Below, one piece after another: positions 10,438-19,362 of a DNA stretch of 39,844 nt; position 1 is the stretch's first letter, and every line of letters starts with the position of its first letter. Where the stretch lies: positions 1 through 39,844 of the forward strand of contig RSEH01000347.1 in assembly GCA_006503475.1 (NCBI GenBank), read 5' to 3'. The translations under genes were made by a program, and so were the position numbers. The notes beneath the pieces are model-generated. The model had not been told where the DNA came from. It searched no databases and worked only from the letters and a program-made list of their open reading frames with translations. This DNA is from Stentor roeselii. Its lineage: Eukaryota; Ciliophora; Heterotrichea; Heterotrichida; Stentoridae.

Positions 10438-10690
10438 TTATAAGACTGGTTGAATGAAGAGATTTTTAAAGAGAATTTGAAAGAGTCTTGAAATTTCGTT
10501 TTTTGGGGGGTTTGGAAATGTTTGGAGAAAAGGGTTGATGAAAGGTTTTATGGAAGATTGTTTATTTGAGGTTAAGATTAAAAGAACATCTTGACTTCTG
10601 GAGAGTTGTTTTTCCACTTTTAACTTTAAAGTCTTGTTAAAATATTCGACTTCTTCTGGACTAGCCAAAACTCAACTTCTTAAATCGCAT
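10438..10690 (-). CDS. Small hypothetical protein, possible 16-nt intron (tentative)
   Basis: A frame of about 75 codons runs down to TAA at 10438-10440 but has no ATG in its open part. The nearest ATG, at 10690, comes into frame if a 16-nt GT...AG segment at 10676-10661 (GTTGAGTTTTGGCTAG) is removed. The product would be about 78 residues beginning MRFKNPEEVEYFNK. The candidate intron lacks the A at position 10 found in all confident introns here, so this is uncertain. The protein is basic with a hydrophobic C-terminus and no recognised domain. Only 3 bp separate its stop from the next start (TAAATCATG). It may instead be the 5' flank of the downstream gene. Confidence 0.35.
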
Positions 10691-10721
10691 TAATCTAACT
10701 AGTTTAAGTTAATACGAGTGG

Positions 10722-10925
10722 TTAAAGCAAGCTGCACTTTAAACAACTCGAATTTCGATCTTCTGCAACTTTTTGGTTTTTATTAGTCTCACCTTGCCCA
10801 GGGTTGGCTTGTTTGTTTTGGAATGAGATGGTTCTTTTAGGCTTGTAGGCATTTTTATTGACATCTAGAAGTCCACCACCACCAGATGAGTTGTTATGGT
10901 GAGAGCTGCCTGACTTACCTTCCAT
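10722..10925 (-). CDS. Small Ser/Gly/Asn-rich protein ending in a CaaX prenylation box
   Basis: A 67-residue protein with no folded domain visible; it is rich in Gly, Ser, Asn and Lys. It ends SSCLKCSLL. The last four residues, C64-S-L-L, form a CaaX box. A final Leu usually directs geranylgeranylation by GGTase-I, and C61 three residues upstream is a possible palmitoylation site. Lipid anchoring to a membrane is therefore likely, but the partner and role are unknown. The ATG is 31 bp upstream of the next minus-strand gene's proposed end. The upstream flank is G-rich on the plus strand, that is C-rich on the sense strand, as for other starts here. Confidence 0.65.
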   Translation of the reverse strand: MEGKSGSSHHNNSSGGGGLLDVNKNAYKPKRTISFQNKQANPGQGETNKNQKVAEDRNSSCLKCSLL

Positions 10926-11418
10926 TCTTTATATATTATAACATGTTCGATTTATAATTAGTTTGGCACTTGTTGAAAAATTTTACTAATGATGAGGAGA
11001 TTAGGAATTTTGGGGTTTTGATTTTTGGAAATTTGGCAGAGAAAGTTGAGGATTAGAGAATTAGAGAAGAAGTGGTTTGTGGAATTATAATTAATTATGG
11101 AATTTTTAGCTTTTATTGGTTATGGTCTAAGTAATTATCTGGGAGATTTTAGAGCTTTGAGATAGTTTTTTGGTTAAAGGATTATCTTTGATGATTACAG
11201 AAAATCAAACATAGCAAACTGTCGTTTATCTTGGGAACCACCTTGAATTTAAACCCAGGTGATTAATCATGATTAAATACTAAAATTTACCATTTGCAGT
11301 AAATTTTAATCTAACCAATTACTAAAGTTTCAGTACCTTGAAACATAAATCTAAATAAATCACAAGACTTAACTCAAATTTCAAACCTTTCAATAATCTT
11401 AAAATCTTAATCTAAGCA
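10926..11418. other. Gene-free spacer between CaaX protein and kelch protein
   Basis: 493 bp with no supported ORF or RNA gene. The left half (to about 11190) is G/T-rich on the plus strand and the right half is A/C-rich. A perfect inverted repeat with 10-bp arms (11281-11290 and 11299-11308, 8-nt loop) lies about 110 bp past the kelch stop, and a 12-bp palindrome TAATCATGATTA lies at 11264-11275. Confidence 0.5.
11281..11308 (-). repeat. Hairpin-forming inverted repeat downstream of kelch gene
   Basis: TAAAATTTAC and GTAAATTTTA are exact reverse complements around an 8-nt loop. The position in the probable 3' flank of the minus-strand kelch gene allows a role in 3'-end formation, but the arms are AT-rich and could occur by chance. 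Confidence 0.4.
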
Positions 11419-14400
11419 CTAAATTTTACTCATAAAAGATTCATTTCTAAAAAAACTATTACACATAGTCTGAACTCTAAAGGGTTGTTTTCCATGAATC
11501 ATCTGATCCTCCAAATTAACTCTCTTATTAATAATCTTTTGTCTTCTTTTACGTTTCTTCCTCAAATCATTAACCGTCATTCCAGAAACCTCAACAAGTT
11601 TCATCGCAACCCTAACGGCGCTTAAGATTCCAAAAACAGATCCAAGAAGTGCATTAATCATGTAAATAGCAGTTTCAGTTTCATATCTCAAAGTAAATAA
11701 ACTAGCATCAGACATATCAAACTCAACTTTTATATTCAAGTTTGCCGTAAAAGCAATTTCTTGAGTGGAATAATAAGACCCTTCCTCAGGCTCTGAATTA
11801 ACAGATAAATGATATCCAGTTTTGTCTTTGCCATCTATTCCTTCCCGAAATAAACTGGGAATTGCTGAGACCTTGAAAATTGTAGGGTCAGGTCCTCGGA
11901 AAATCGCATTTTCTGGAGTTTTTATCAAGAAATAAAGAGAACTTTTTTCTGATTTTATTGAAGAATCTGCTGAAATGTTCAAAGTGATTGCAGAGCAATA
12001 ACTAGATTTTTCAGAAGCTGTGAAAAGCATTGAAGCTCCTACATTTAAACTGCATTTCTTACAAAAGAACTCGATTCTACATTCAATATCGTCTCCATCA
12101 GCACCGATAACTTGAAAATTTCCTTGAATACCTTGAACTGAAGCACTAAATAACCTAGAACCATCAGTAAAGAAAGATTCATTGCAACTTCCTCCATATC
12201 TCATTAAATTCAATTTAATACTAACGTCAGATTCAAACTTTTCAACTTCATCAAAAATGATGACAACAGGGATCAAAGATTTAGTTTCAGTCCAGTTACT
12301 ATACCGAAATTCAATAATCGTCACAATAATCAACAAAAAAGCTAAAAGAATAAAAATCAAAGTAAAAATCCCTCCAATCACAGTCTTCCGAAGATATAAA
12401 ATACTTGACCGAGGGTTATTATGTCCATCAGTGTAAATATCAATCATCTTAATAACAGGAAGTAATTTTTCACGAAATAGGGCAATGAGGATGATTCCCA
12501 TCAAGCAAAAACTCAAAAAACTAAAATAAAAAACTCTTGTCGCGTCTTTCGCCTTTTGAGTATTTTCAGAATAAGAAGCTGGCTGATTTGATTTGATTTG
12601 ACTGATGAACTCACTGTAACTTGCCTGTTTACTACCTGAAGGGCAACTGTATCCTGGAGGACATTCAAGGCACAAGCTTTGTCCTTCAAGGTTATTGAAA
12701 AATCCTTCAGGGCAAGGATAACATTGTTCTTGGGAATTCGCACCTTTGTGCATGTTGTAAGTCCCTGCAGGGCAATATTTGCATTCAGTGTTTCCGAAAC
12801 CTTCAGAGTATTTTCCCTTATCACAAATTTTACAGGTATTTGTTTTTATGTCGAAATAGGTGCCTGGACTGCATGATGCTTCGCAGTTGTTTTGAAGCAT
12901 TTCGCAGTATTTTGTTATGTTTAAAGTGTAAAGCTTACCTGTTGGGACTTCTCGACGAATTGAACCACCCATTTGTGTGCCTCCTCCGTGTGAGTAAATC
13001 AGGTTCTTGTAGTAAGCAAATGCACTGCCCCAGATATAGTCTTCTAAAACGTTTGAACTGTCTGAGATGAAGTTGTAGGTTGAATCAGAATCATTAAATT
13101 TTGCTAGAAATACATTTCTGTATGCGTCTGTCATCCATTTTTGACCTCCCATTAATAGAAAATCTTTTCCAAGTCGGATACCTATTGGATTTGTAAGATC
13201 AAGCTTATCACCCTCACTATACTCAGCTAAATAATTCCACTTTCCTGAAGTCAAATTAAACTTCCTTAAATTAAAAACAGGTGAATCCCCAATAGAAGCT
13301 CCAGTAAAGCTATAAAAAATAACATCCCCATCCAAAACTTCAGAGTCACAAATCTGATTAATAACAGGTTGATTCCTACTATCAAAGTAAAGTGTATATT
13401 CATTTTTTCCAGCATGATAAACCCACATTTCCGCAGAAAACCCTTCAGTAGTCCTTCCCCCAAACAAAAAGACATAAGGCAAGTTGACTTCAATGCAAGC
13501 GCCTCTTCTTGGAGTCGGTTTATCGCCTTCAACAACGACTTCACTCCACCTATTAGTAAAAACATTATAATAATGCATATCTCCTAAATTTCCATTATCA
13601 CTAAGTCCACCCCAGATGACCATAATGTCCCCTGCAGAGTCCGACCCATGCGAACAGCGCGCGACTGGATTAGTCCCTTGGACTTGGACTACTTCCCAAT
13701 AGAGACTTTCAATATCGAACTTCCAAAGTTCATTAGTATATCCTGAATCAGTGAATCCTCCAAAGATATATAATTGGCCATTAATAATTTCCATTGAGTG
13801 AAATAATCGACTTGATGGCTGGTTTTGATTATCTGAAATGGTTTTAAAGGAAAGATTTTCTGGGTTTATTTCAACTAAGTCATTTAAAGTAGTTGCTTGT
13901 TTGGTGATGTAACCACTTGAGAGATAGATTTTTTTATTGACTTCAACAGCTGAGAAGGAGTCACGAACGATATTTTCATCATTAGTTAAGGAAAGAGTTT
14001 CCCATTTTGAAGGATTGGCTAGATTGAGTCTTTGAATATTGGCGACATCTGATTCTTCATACCCGCTGTATCCATAAATAATAAACATTGAATCGTCAAT
14101 CAAGACACTAGGAGAATAAGTCCGAGAGTCAAAGTCATTTGAAAGCTCAAGTTTTGTCCAAGTTTCACTTGACAAGTCGTAACTATAAGTTGAAGTTGAG
14201 TAAATATCGTCTTCTGCCAAAGGATTTTCCCCACAAGCCAGAAAAATCACTCCTTCGTAATACTGCAAGCAAGACAAAATCAATGCAGGTGGATTATTTG
14301 TCTTGTTACTTATTTCCACCCATGCATTTTCTTTACTGTTGTAGATATGAAGATGATCGGAATAGCCTTCGAAAACCTTTCCTCCATAAATAGCGAAATA

Positions 14401-14868
14401 AGTTGTTTCGTTAGTTGAGTAGCTTGTGTACCCGAAGCGATAACCAGGCTCAGGACTATTCGAAGGGTAAACAATTGCCCATTGAAAAGTGTCGAAGTTG
14501 AACTTCCACATATCGTTTTGAAGGCCGTAAGGAGTGTTTCCTCCAAAGATAAACAAGCAGTTGGAGTACTCGTCGTAAAATGAACCGAAACTAATTCGAC
14601 CTCCTGTGTAATTATTACTGGGAACTGATGAAGATATTGAGACCACCTCTTCCCATTTCTGATCATCGAGATTGAAAGTCCAGAGGTCATTGTAGAACTT
14701 GTCGACGCTTAGGTTGCCTCCGAAGAGGGCTAATGAGTTTTTTTTTTTGATGTAGGATAGAATGTGATATGCTCGTAAGGGAGGAGACTTGGCAGTCGAT
14801 GGGACGTCGGTCAAGTAAAAGACTTTACAGTGAGCAAGAAAAGATGAGAGAAACAGAAATGCCAACAT
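11419..14868 (-). CDS. Kelch-repeat, Cys-rich (TNFR/ephrin-receptor-like) membrane protein
   Basis: An 1149-residue protein in one open frame, with TATAAATG at the start. Residues 1-15 (MLAFLFLSSFLAHC) are a signal peptide. Residues about 30-620 are kelch repeats forming one or two beta-propellers, with recurring ...LWTFNLDDQKWEEV, FIFGGNTPYG, DMWKFNFDTFQW, LYIFGGFTDSGYTNELWKFD and MVIWGGLS blades. Then comes a Cys-rich block with CSPGTYFD, CKYCPAGTYN, CYPCPEGFFNN and CLECPPGYSC, the GCC2/GCC3 or ephrin-receptor-like pattern. Hydrophobic segments follow at about 775-800 and 830-855, then an extracytoplasmic-looking domain, then another near 1085-1110 and a basic cytoplasmic tail. It is probably a cell-surface adhesion or sensing protein; the ligand is unknown. 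Confidence 0.9.
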   Translation of the reverse strand: MLAFLFLSSFLAHCKVFYLTDVPSTAKSPPLRAYHILSYIKKKNSLALFGGNLSVDKFYNDLWTFNLDDQKWEEVVSISSSVPSNNYTGGRISFGSFYDEYSNCLFIFGGNTPYGLQNDMWKFNFDTFQWAIVYPSNSPEPGYRFGYTSYSTNETTYFAIYGGKVFEGYSDHLHIYNSKENAWVEISNKTNNPPALILSCLQYYEGVIFLACGENPLAEDDIYSTSTYSYDLSSETWTKLELSNDFDSRTYSPSVLIDDSMFIIYGYSGYEESDVANIQRLNLANPSKWETLSLTNDENIVRDSFSAVEVNKKIYLSSGYITKQATTLNDLVEINPENLSFKTISDNQNQPSSRLFHSMEIINGQLYIFGGFTDSGYTNELWKFDIESLYWEVVQVQGTNPVARCSHGSDSAGDIMVIWGGLSDNGNLGDMHYYNVFTNRWSEVVVEGDKPTPRRGACIEVNLPYVFLFGGRTTEGFSAEMWVYHAGKNEYTLYFDSRNQPVINQICDSEVLDGDVIFYSFTGASIGDSPVFNLRKFNLTSGKWNYLAEYSEGDKLDLTNPIGIRLGKDFLLMGGQKWMTDAYRNVFLAKFNDSDSTYNFISDSSNVLEDYIWGSAFAYYKNLIYSHGGGTQMGGSIRREVPTGKLYTLNITKYCEMLQNNCEASCSPGTYFDIKTNTCKICDKGKYSEGFGNTECKYCPAGTYNMHKGANSQEQCYPCPEGFFNNLEGQSLCLECPPGYSCPSGSKQASYSEFISQIKSNQPASYSENTQKAKDATRVFYFSFLSFCLMGIILIALFREKLLPVIKMIDIYTDGHNNPRSSILYLRKTVIGGIFTLIFILLAFLLIIVTIIEFRYSNWTETKSLIPVVIIFDEVEKFESDVSIKLNLMRYGGSCNESFFTDGSRLFSASVQGIQGNFQVIGADGDDIECRIEFFCKKCSLNVGASMLFTASEKSSYCSAITLNISADSSIKSEKSSLYFLIKTPENAIFRGPDPTIFKVSAIPSLFREGIDGKDKTGYHLSVNSEPEEGSYYSTQEIAFTANLNIKVEFDMSDASLFTLRYETETAIYMINALLGSVFGILSAVRVAMKLVEVSGMTVNDLRKKRKRRQKIINKRVNLEDQMIHGKQPFRVQTMCNSFFRNESFMSKI

Positions 14869-14996
14869 TTATAAACTTGAATAATAATAAAAATATATTG
14901 AAGAACTATATAAACATCTTAATCTCTAGTTGTTTTCTTATTTTATCATGAAACTTACTTAATTCAGATAACACTTTGGATTACTACTATAAAGTA

Positions 14997-16061
14997 ATGG
15001 GCAGTCACTGTTCATTTTGCAAAGACTCTTCAGATACCAAATCCCTTGAAGTCGAAGAACAAAAACGTGAAAGAATAAAAATCCACACAGTCCTAAACGA
15101 CGAAGACCATCTATCCCTTCGCAGTTTTTCAATCGATTCAAGTCCGACCCCCAAGTTAAATCCTGTAACCCGAGTAGCAAAGCGTTACCTAACCTTAAAA
15201 TACCTAAAAATCTCTGCCCTTCTTTCAAAATCTCCAGAGCCTTACAAACTTCTCTTCGGTCCAATGCCTTCACTTCCAGAAGAGTCAAAAAATTCCTCCA
15301 GTCTTTCCCTTTTCAGTCATTTATACCTAAAAGACCCGAAGTTAAAAGTCCTTCCAGCCGTTTATCTAAATTCAAGCGAGATCTACGAAGGCCAATGGAA
15401 CTTGACCCTACTAAAGCCAGAAGGTTTCGGCATTTTACTCGAAAACAACTCAAGCAAGTACATCGGGAACTTCTTGGCAGGGGCCAAGCACGGCCATGGC
15501 AGGTCGATTCTTCTTTCAGGCCAGGTCTACGAAGGGGAGTTCCAAAGGAACTCCATCCAAGGCAATGGAAGACTCAAGAAAAGCAACGGCCTGGTCTACA
15601 CAGGTAGCTTTAAAGACGGTAAAGAGCACGGTTTCGGTATAATTGAATGTGAAGGCGAAGAAATCTACGCTGGTGAGTTCTCAGAAGGCTTCAAACATGG
15701 AAAAGGCAAACTTAAGATAAGTGAAGGAAGTTTTTACTCAGGAGAGTTTTTCAATAATTTCATGCAAGGCTTCGGCACTTATGTCTGGCCTGATGGCAAA
15801 AAATATGAAGGCACTTGGAAGGAAAACTTGATTCATGGAGAAGGAAAGTACCAGTGGCCTGAAGGCAACTCTTATGTCGGATGCTATAAAGATGGAGGAC
15901 GTGACGGGTATGGAATTTTCAAGTGGAACGACGGAAGAGAGTACCGAGGTGAATGGAAAGCTGGAGTCATGCACGGCGTTGGAAGCTACTCCGTCAAGGA
16001 CAAGGACGGAAACCTTCACACAGTCAAGGGACAGTGGGAGAATGGAAAGAAAGTTAAATAG
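14997..16061 (+). CDS. MORN-repeat protein with myristoylation/palmitoylation-type N-terminus
   Basis: A 354-residue protein starting at 14997 rather than at the TTG upstream. The N-terminus MGSHCSFC has Gly2 and Ser6 for N-myristoylation and two Cys for palmitoylation. After a ~110-residue lead, eight or more MORN repeats follow, such as YEGEFQRNSIQGNGRL, YTGSFKDGKEHGFG, YSGEFFNNFMQGFGTYVW, YEGTWKENLIHGEGKYQW and YRGEWKAGVMHGVGSY. MORN repeats bind membranes or act as scaffolds in cortical and ciliary structures. A related gene with the same kind of N-terminus lies at 18209. It diverges from the kelch gene across 128 bp and converges with the next gene (stops 21 bp apart). Confidence 0.93.
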   Translation: MGSHCSFCKDSSDTKSLEVEEQKRERIKIHTVLNDEDHLSLRSFSIDSSPTPKLNPVTRVAKRYLTLKYLKISALLSKSPEPYKLLFGPMPSLPEESKNSSSLSLFSHLYLKDPKLKVLPAVYLNSSEIYEGQWNLTLLKPEGFGILLENNSSKYIGNFLAGAKHGHGRSILLSGQVYEGEFQRNSIQGNGRLKKSNGLVYTGSFKDGKEHGFGIIECEGEEIYAGEFSEGFKHGKGKLKISEGSFYSGEFFNNFMQGFGTYVWPDGKKYEGTWKENLIHGEGKYQWPEGNSYVGCYKDGGRDGYGIFKWNDGREYRGEWKAGVMHGVGSYSVKDKDGNLHTVKGQWENGKKVK

Positions 16062-16082
16062 TTTAGCTTGTAAAAGTAAAGT

Positions 16083-16520
16083 CTAGTCAATAATTCGCTT
16101 TGGTATCAGAAATTTTTTATTTAGACTAGCTTTTGAACGAGACTTGTATTTTATAAAAACTTTTGGAATTTTTGGAGATTCTAGAGATATTGCCTTGGGA
16201 CTTAAGTATGCATTTCGGATTTTGTTGTAGTTTGAGAGCCAGTGAAGCTCTGAGGTTAGATGACGGTTGATGAAACAAAAACTTGGGATTTGTGAGCTTG
16301 GAGGCGGGGACGGGTAAATTAGACGATCATTGTTTTCAGTTGGGGTTTGGATTGGTTTACGATTGCTGTTTAGAGAGGAAACTCTTTTGGACAATGCGTT
16401 GAATTGTTTTCGGTTCGATTGGGAATCTTTTTTTATGTAGAAACTTGAGTTACCGCATGGGTACTTGTAGAGAGAACTGGAACTAATGTATTGGGATTTT
16501 GGGTTGGAGGAAAAGTTCAT
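16083..16520 (-). CDS. Hypothetical basic Ser/Asn/Lys-rich protein
   Basis: A 145-residue ORF that fills the space between a MORN gene and the calmodulin-like gene. It is rich in Ser, Asn, Lys and Pro, strongly basic and probably disordered. It has a Pro run (SPPPSSQIP) and a basic C-terminus (KVFIKYKSRSKASLNKK). No domain was recognised. The start codon is preceded by a perfect 8-bp-arm inverted repeat only 3 bp away. A real small protein is favoured by the G-rich plus-strand flank (C-rich sense) and the clean fit between neighbours, but it could be spurious. Confidence 0.55.
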   Translation of the reverse strand: MNFSSNPKSQYISSSSLYKYPCGNSSFYIKKDSQSNRKQFNALSKRVSSLNSNRKPIQTPTENNDRLIYPSPPPSSQIPSFCFINRHLTSELHWLSNYNKIRNAYLSPKAISLESPKIPKVFIKYKSRSKASLNKKFLIPKRIID

Positions 16521-16835
16521 TGGTTCGATTTTGAAATCGAATTAATTATGGAGTTTTTATTGTTTTAATTAATTTTGATCATTTTAAAGTGAGTTTTTGA
16601 TTTTTTAACTGCCTACTCTTTAAACAAGGGTAAAAATTATAGTCAGAACTCTATACAGTGGAAATTTCAATAAAAATTAATTAAGAGTGATTATTGCAAC
16701 AATTAGAATGTAAATCTCTGCTTTATAATAATCTTCAATAAACAACCTCATAAATCCATCTCCAATCAAATCAACAACCTTTTCAACAATCTTAAATAAA
16801 AACCTAATCACCTCTAATAAAACTCCTTAAATCCT
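16521..16835. other. Gene-free spacer
   Basis: 315 bp between two minus-strand genes. It starts with the inverted repeat TTCGATTT-TG-AAATCGAA (16524-16541), 3 bp upstream of the 16520 start. The rest is AT-rich, turning C-rich on the plus strand near the calmodulin-like gene's 3' end. No ORF or RNA gene was seen. Confidence 0.5.
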
Positions 16836-17285
16836 CTACTTAGACATCATCAACTTGACAAAATCTCGATAGTTGACATTACCCTCTCCATCAGCATTAG
16901 CATAATGATTGAGTTGTTGCAGTTCCTCTTCAGTCAAAGTTTCTCCACAAGTACTCATAAGATACCTAAGCCTTTTCATAGTAATAGTTCCTTTTTTCAG
17001 CTCATCAAGTTCTTCAAACGAGTTCATAATCTCCTGTTCAGACACGGGTTCCTTTTGATACTTCGCGAAAACCGCCAGAAATTCAGGGTAAAAAACCCGG
17101 CCAGTTCCATCAGGATCAGCTTCATTTTTCATTACTTCTAACTCAGACTGAGTCGGAGTTTGGCCTAAAGCCCTTACAATAATCGCCATCTCGTCAAGAC
17201 TTATAGTCCCAGCACCTCCTTTATCAAATAAAGAAAAAGTTTCTTTTATCTCTGCAATTTGCTCACTAGTCAAATGGTCAGCCAT
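16836..17285 (-). CDS. Calmodulin-like EF-hand protein with degenerate Ca2+ loops
   Basis: 149 residues, the exact length of calmodulin, with the calmodulin-type start (MADHLTSEQIAEIKETFSLFD) and four EF-hands in register. The loops are eroded. Loop 1 DKGGAGTISLDE lacks the acidic residues at positions 3 and 5. Loop 2 DPDGTGRVFYPE is the best preserved. Loop 3 DELKKGTITMKR has lost positions 3 and 5 and the final Glu (Arg instead). Loop 4 NADGEGNVNYRD begins with Asn and ends in Asp. It probably binds little Ca2+ or only at one or two sites and acts as a constitutive adaptor, perhaps on IQ motifs such as that in the 18209 MORN protein (inference). It lies 41 bp downstream of the DP-type factor on the same strand. 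Confidence 0.92.
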   Translation of the reverse strand: MADHLTSEQIAEIKETFSLFDKGGAGTISLDEMAIIVRALGQTPTQSELEVMKNEADPDGTGRVFYPEFLAVFAKYQKEPVSEQEIMNSFEELDELKKGTITMKRLRYLMSTCGETLTEEELQQLNHYANADGEGNVNYRDFVKLMMSK

Positions 17286-17326
17286 TATAAGTGATTAAGA
17301 AGATTGAAGGTTATTGAAAAAGTTAC

Positions 17327-18139
17327 CTAAGCCGATATTTTTTGGAAGTTTTTAGGAATATCTCCTAAAAGCTTTGAAAGAATGTCGACGTCTTCGAATA
17401 TTTTTACTACTTTTTTGCATTTTACTCGAACTGTTGAACTGTCTCGGTTTGATTCGATTATTAGATTGTTTTCGTTCTCTTCTGTTGCGAGGAAAAATAA
17501 GGGAAAGGATAGGGTTGAGTCGGGTTTTAAGAGGCTTGAGTTTCTTTTTATTAGTGCTTTGGCTGCATTTAACTTTTGGGTCAGGTCTGATAGTTTTTTG
17601 CGTTTTTCGATCAGCTTGTCTGGCTTTGGGCAGCTGGTCCAGCAGTACTCTTTGCCTCTTTTGCGAACTACGCCTGCTGCGATTAGGACATTGAGAGCAT
17701 CATAAACTCTTCTTAGGATATTTTTTTCTTCAGTTTTAGAAACAATGTTTAGGTCTTTAATGAGTTCTTGAGCTACTTCTCTATAAGAATTAAGTTTTTT
17801 GGAAAGTAAAATCGACTTGACCCGCGCGCTCAAAATTTTGAGCCCTTTACTACATCGATTTTTTTCATAAGAAGATTCTGAAAAATCTGAAAAAGAACGT
17901 TTGCAAGGAAGTGGTAGGCCAGAATATTCCGATTCCAAAGTAAAAATAATTTTATCAGTTCCTGGCAAGTCTTCGAATTCTCCCTTACTCGGATTATACG
18001 ACAATTCCAAAAACACTGAGTATAGAAAAGGATCACCAGAGAGATATTTAACAAAAGACAACATCACCATCTCTGGGTCAGCGACGACATTCAACAAATG
18101 AATGAGTTCTGAGATATGACAAGGGAGTCCCTGCAGCAT
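17327..18139 (-). CDS. E2F/DP-family transcription factor, DP (dimerisation partner) type
   Basis: A 270-residue protein. Residues about 97-170 contain the winged-helix DNA-binding domain: SYREVAQELIKDL, then NILRRVYDALNVLIAAGVV, the diagnostic (R)RRVYDALNVL recognition helix of E2F/DP. The variant with NVL and the following KRGKEYCW fits DP (TFDP) proteins better than E2F. Residues about 170-265 form a leucine-rich coiled coil and a C-terminal domain (TVRVKCKKVVKIFEDVDILSKLLG) like the DP dimerisation region. It should pair with an E2F to control S-phase genes. The N-terminal ~95 residues are unassigned. It is divergent from the second MORN gene (69 bp between ATGs). Confidence 0.9.
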   Translation of the reverse strand: MLQGLPCHISELIHLLNVVADPEMVMLSFVKYLSGDPFLYSVFLELSYNPSKGEFEDLPGTDKIIFTLESEYSGLPLPCKRSFSDFSESSYEKNRCSKGLKILSARVKSILLSKKLNSYREVAQELIKDLNIVSKTEEKNILRRVYDALNVLIAAGVVRKRGKEYCWTSCPKPDKLIEKRKKLSDLTQKLNAAKALIKRNSSLLKPDSTLSFPLFFLATEENENNLIIESNRDSSTVRVKCKKVVKIFEDVDILSKLLGDIPKNFQKISA

Positions 18140-18208
18140 TTTGATTTAAATCACTTAACGATTATTGAAATATGAAAAAACCTTTTACAATCCAGCATTT
18201 CAATAATT

Positions 18209-19354
18209 ATGGGAGGTAAATGTTCCTGTTATCACAACGACTTACTCGATGATAAACCTTCCGGCACCGATAGAAACCTCGTCGAACTTGACAAAACTCC
18301 AGTGATTGAACAAGCCAATCAAAGTTCAGACCGTGTCAAAAGCTACGAAGTTGTTGTTGAAGTCGACTTCGACGTCAGTCAAATCATTTGGATCCAGTCA
18401 ATTCTCCGAGGCTTCCTCGAGCGTCGCAAGGCTCGAAAGCACTTCAAAAAGAACAGTGTTTCCTCGAAGCGAGGAGGAAAAAAGCACAACACCAGCAATT
18501 CTAAAAGAGCTTCTCTTGACTTGAACCAGACCAATCGAGAAATAAATGAATTGCCAGTTGAAGAAGTTCCAGATTTTTTAAGTCCAACAGTTAAAAACAT
18601 GCTGGCAAGTCTCGGTCCTTATTCAGTTCAGATGAAAAGTGAAAAAGGACTGAAAAAAAGAGGGCCTGTCTTGATTGATAATAAAGCGGTTTACATTGGA
18701 GAGTGGAATAACCTTGATCAAAGACATGGCAGAGGAAATCAGAACTCTTCTGATGGGTCAAATTATGAAGGGTACTGGAAATTCGACTTGTGCTGTGGAA
18801 AGGGAAGACTTATTAAGTACAATGGAGATTTTTATCAGGGTGACTGGAAAGATGATGTTTTTCATGGATATGGAGTGTTTAGGGATAAGGATGGAAATTC
18901 TTATGAAGGAGAATGGATTTTTGGATCGAAGTTTGGAATTGGAAATGAAGTTATTAAAGATGTATCGGTTTATAGAGGACATTTTGAAAATGATGAAAAA
19001 TCTGGAGATGGAAAAATTGAATTTGATAATAAGGATTGGTATGAAGGGACTTTTGTTAATGGAAAGTTTGAAGGGTTTGGAAAGTTTGTTTGGAATGATG
19101 GAAGATGCTATGAAGGAGAATGGGCTCATGGGAAAATGAATGGAAAAGGATGCTTTATTTGGAAGGATGGAAGGTCTTATGATGGGGAGTATGAAAATGA
19201 TAAAAAACATGGAACTGGAACTTTTAAGTGGCCTGATGGCAGAGTTTATGAAGGAGGTTGGAAAAACGATAAGCAAGACGGTGAAGGAATATATACAACC
19301 AGCATCGGTACTCGCAAAGGCATCTGGAAAAACGGCAAACGAGTGAATGACTAG
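18209..19354 (+). CDS. MORN-repeat protein with IQ motif and lipid-anchor N-terminus
   Basis: A 381-residue protein starting MGGKCSC: Gly2 for myristoylation, with Cys5 and Cys7 for palmitoylation. Residues about 58-85 hold an IQ calmodulin-binding motif (IIWIQSILRGFLERRKARK). From about 155 to the end there are some nine MORN repeats, such as YEGYWKFDLCCGKGRL, YQGDWKDDVFHGYGVF, YEGEWAHGKMNGKGCF and YEGGWKNDKQDGEGIY. The paralogue at 14997 lacks an obvious IQ motif. A Ca2+/calmodulin-responsive scaffold on the plasma membrane or cortical membranes is the likely role. The IQ motif and the nearby calmodulin-like gene could work together (inference). It converges on the coiled-coil gene with 8 bp between stops. 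Confidence 0.93.
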   Translation: MGGKCSCYHNDLLDDKPSGTDRNLVELDKTPVIEQANQSSDRVKSYEVVVEVDFDVSQIIWIQSILRGFLERRKARKHFKKNSVSSKRGGKKHNTSNSKRASLDLNQTNREINELPVEEVPDFLSPTVKNMLASLGPYSVQMKSEKGLKKRGPVLIDNKAVYIGEWNNLDQRHGRGNQNSSDGSNYEGYWKFDLCCGKGRLIKYNGDFYQGDWKDDVFHGYGVFRDKDGNSYEGEWIFGSKFGIGNEVIKDVSVYRGHFENDEKSGDGKIEFDNKDWYEGTFVNGKFEGFGKFVWNDGRCYEGEWAHGKMNGKGCFIWKDGRSYDGEYENDKKHGTGTFKWPDGRVYEGGWKNDKQDGEGIYTTSIGTRKGIWKNGKRVND

Positions 19355-19362
19355 CATGTAAA

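Noticed and set aside
10438-10668. 76-aa ORF starting at its TTG
   Set aside because: There is no ATG in the open part; if real it needs the tentative 16-nt intron and the ATG at 10690.
12513-12824. 103-aa minus-strand ORF
   Set aside because: It is an alternative frame inside the kelch protein's Cys-rich region.
18758-19357. 199-aa minus-strand ORF opposite the IQ-MORN gene
   Set aside because: It is a shadow of the G-rich MORN repeats, with Ile/Ser/Phe-rich low-complexity translation.
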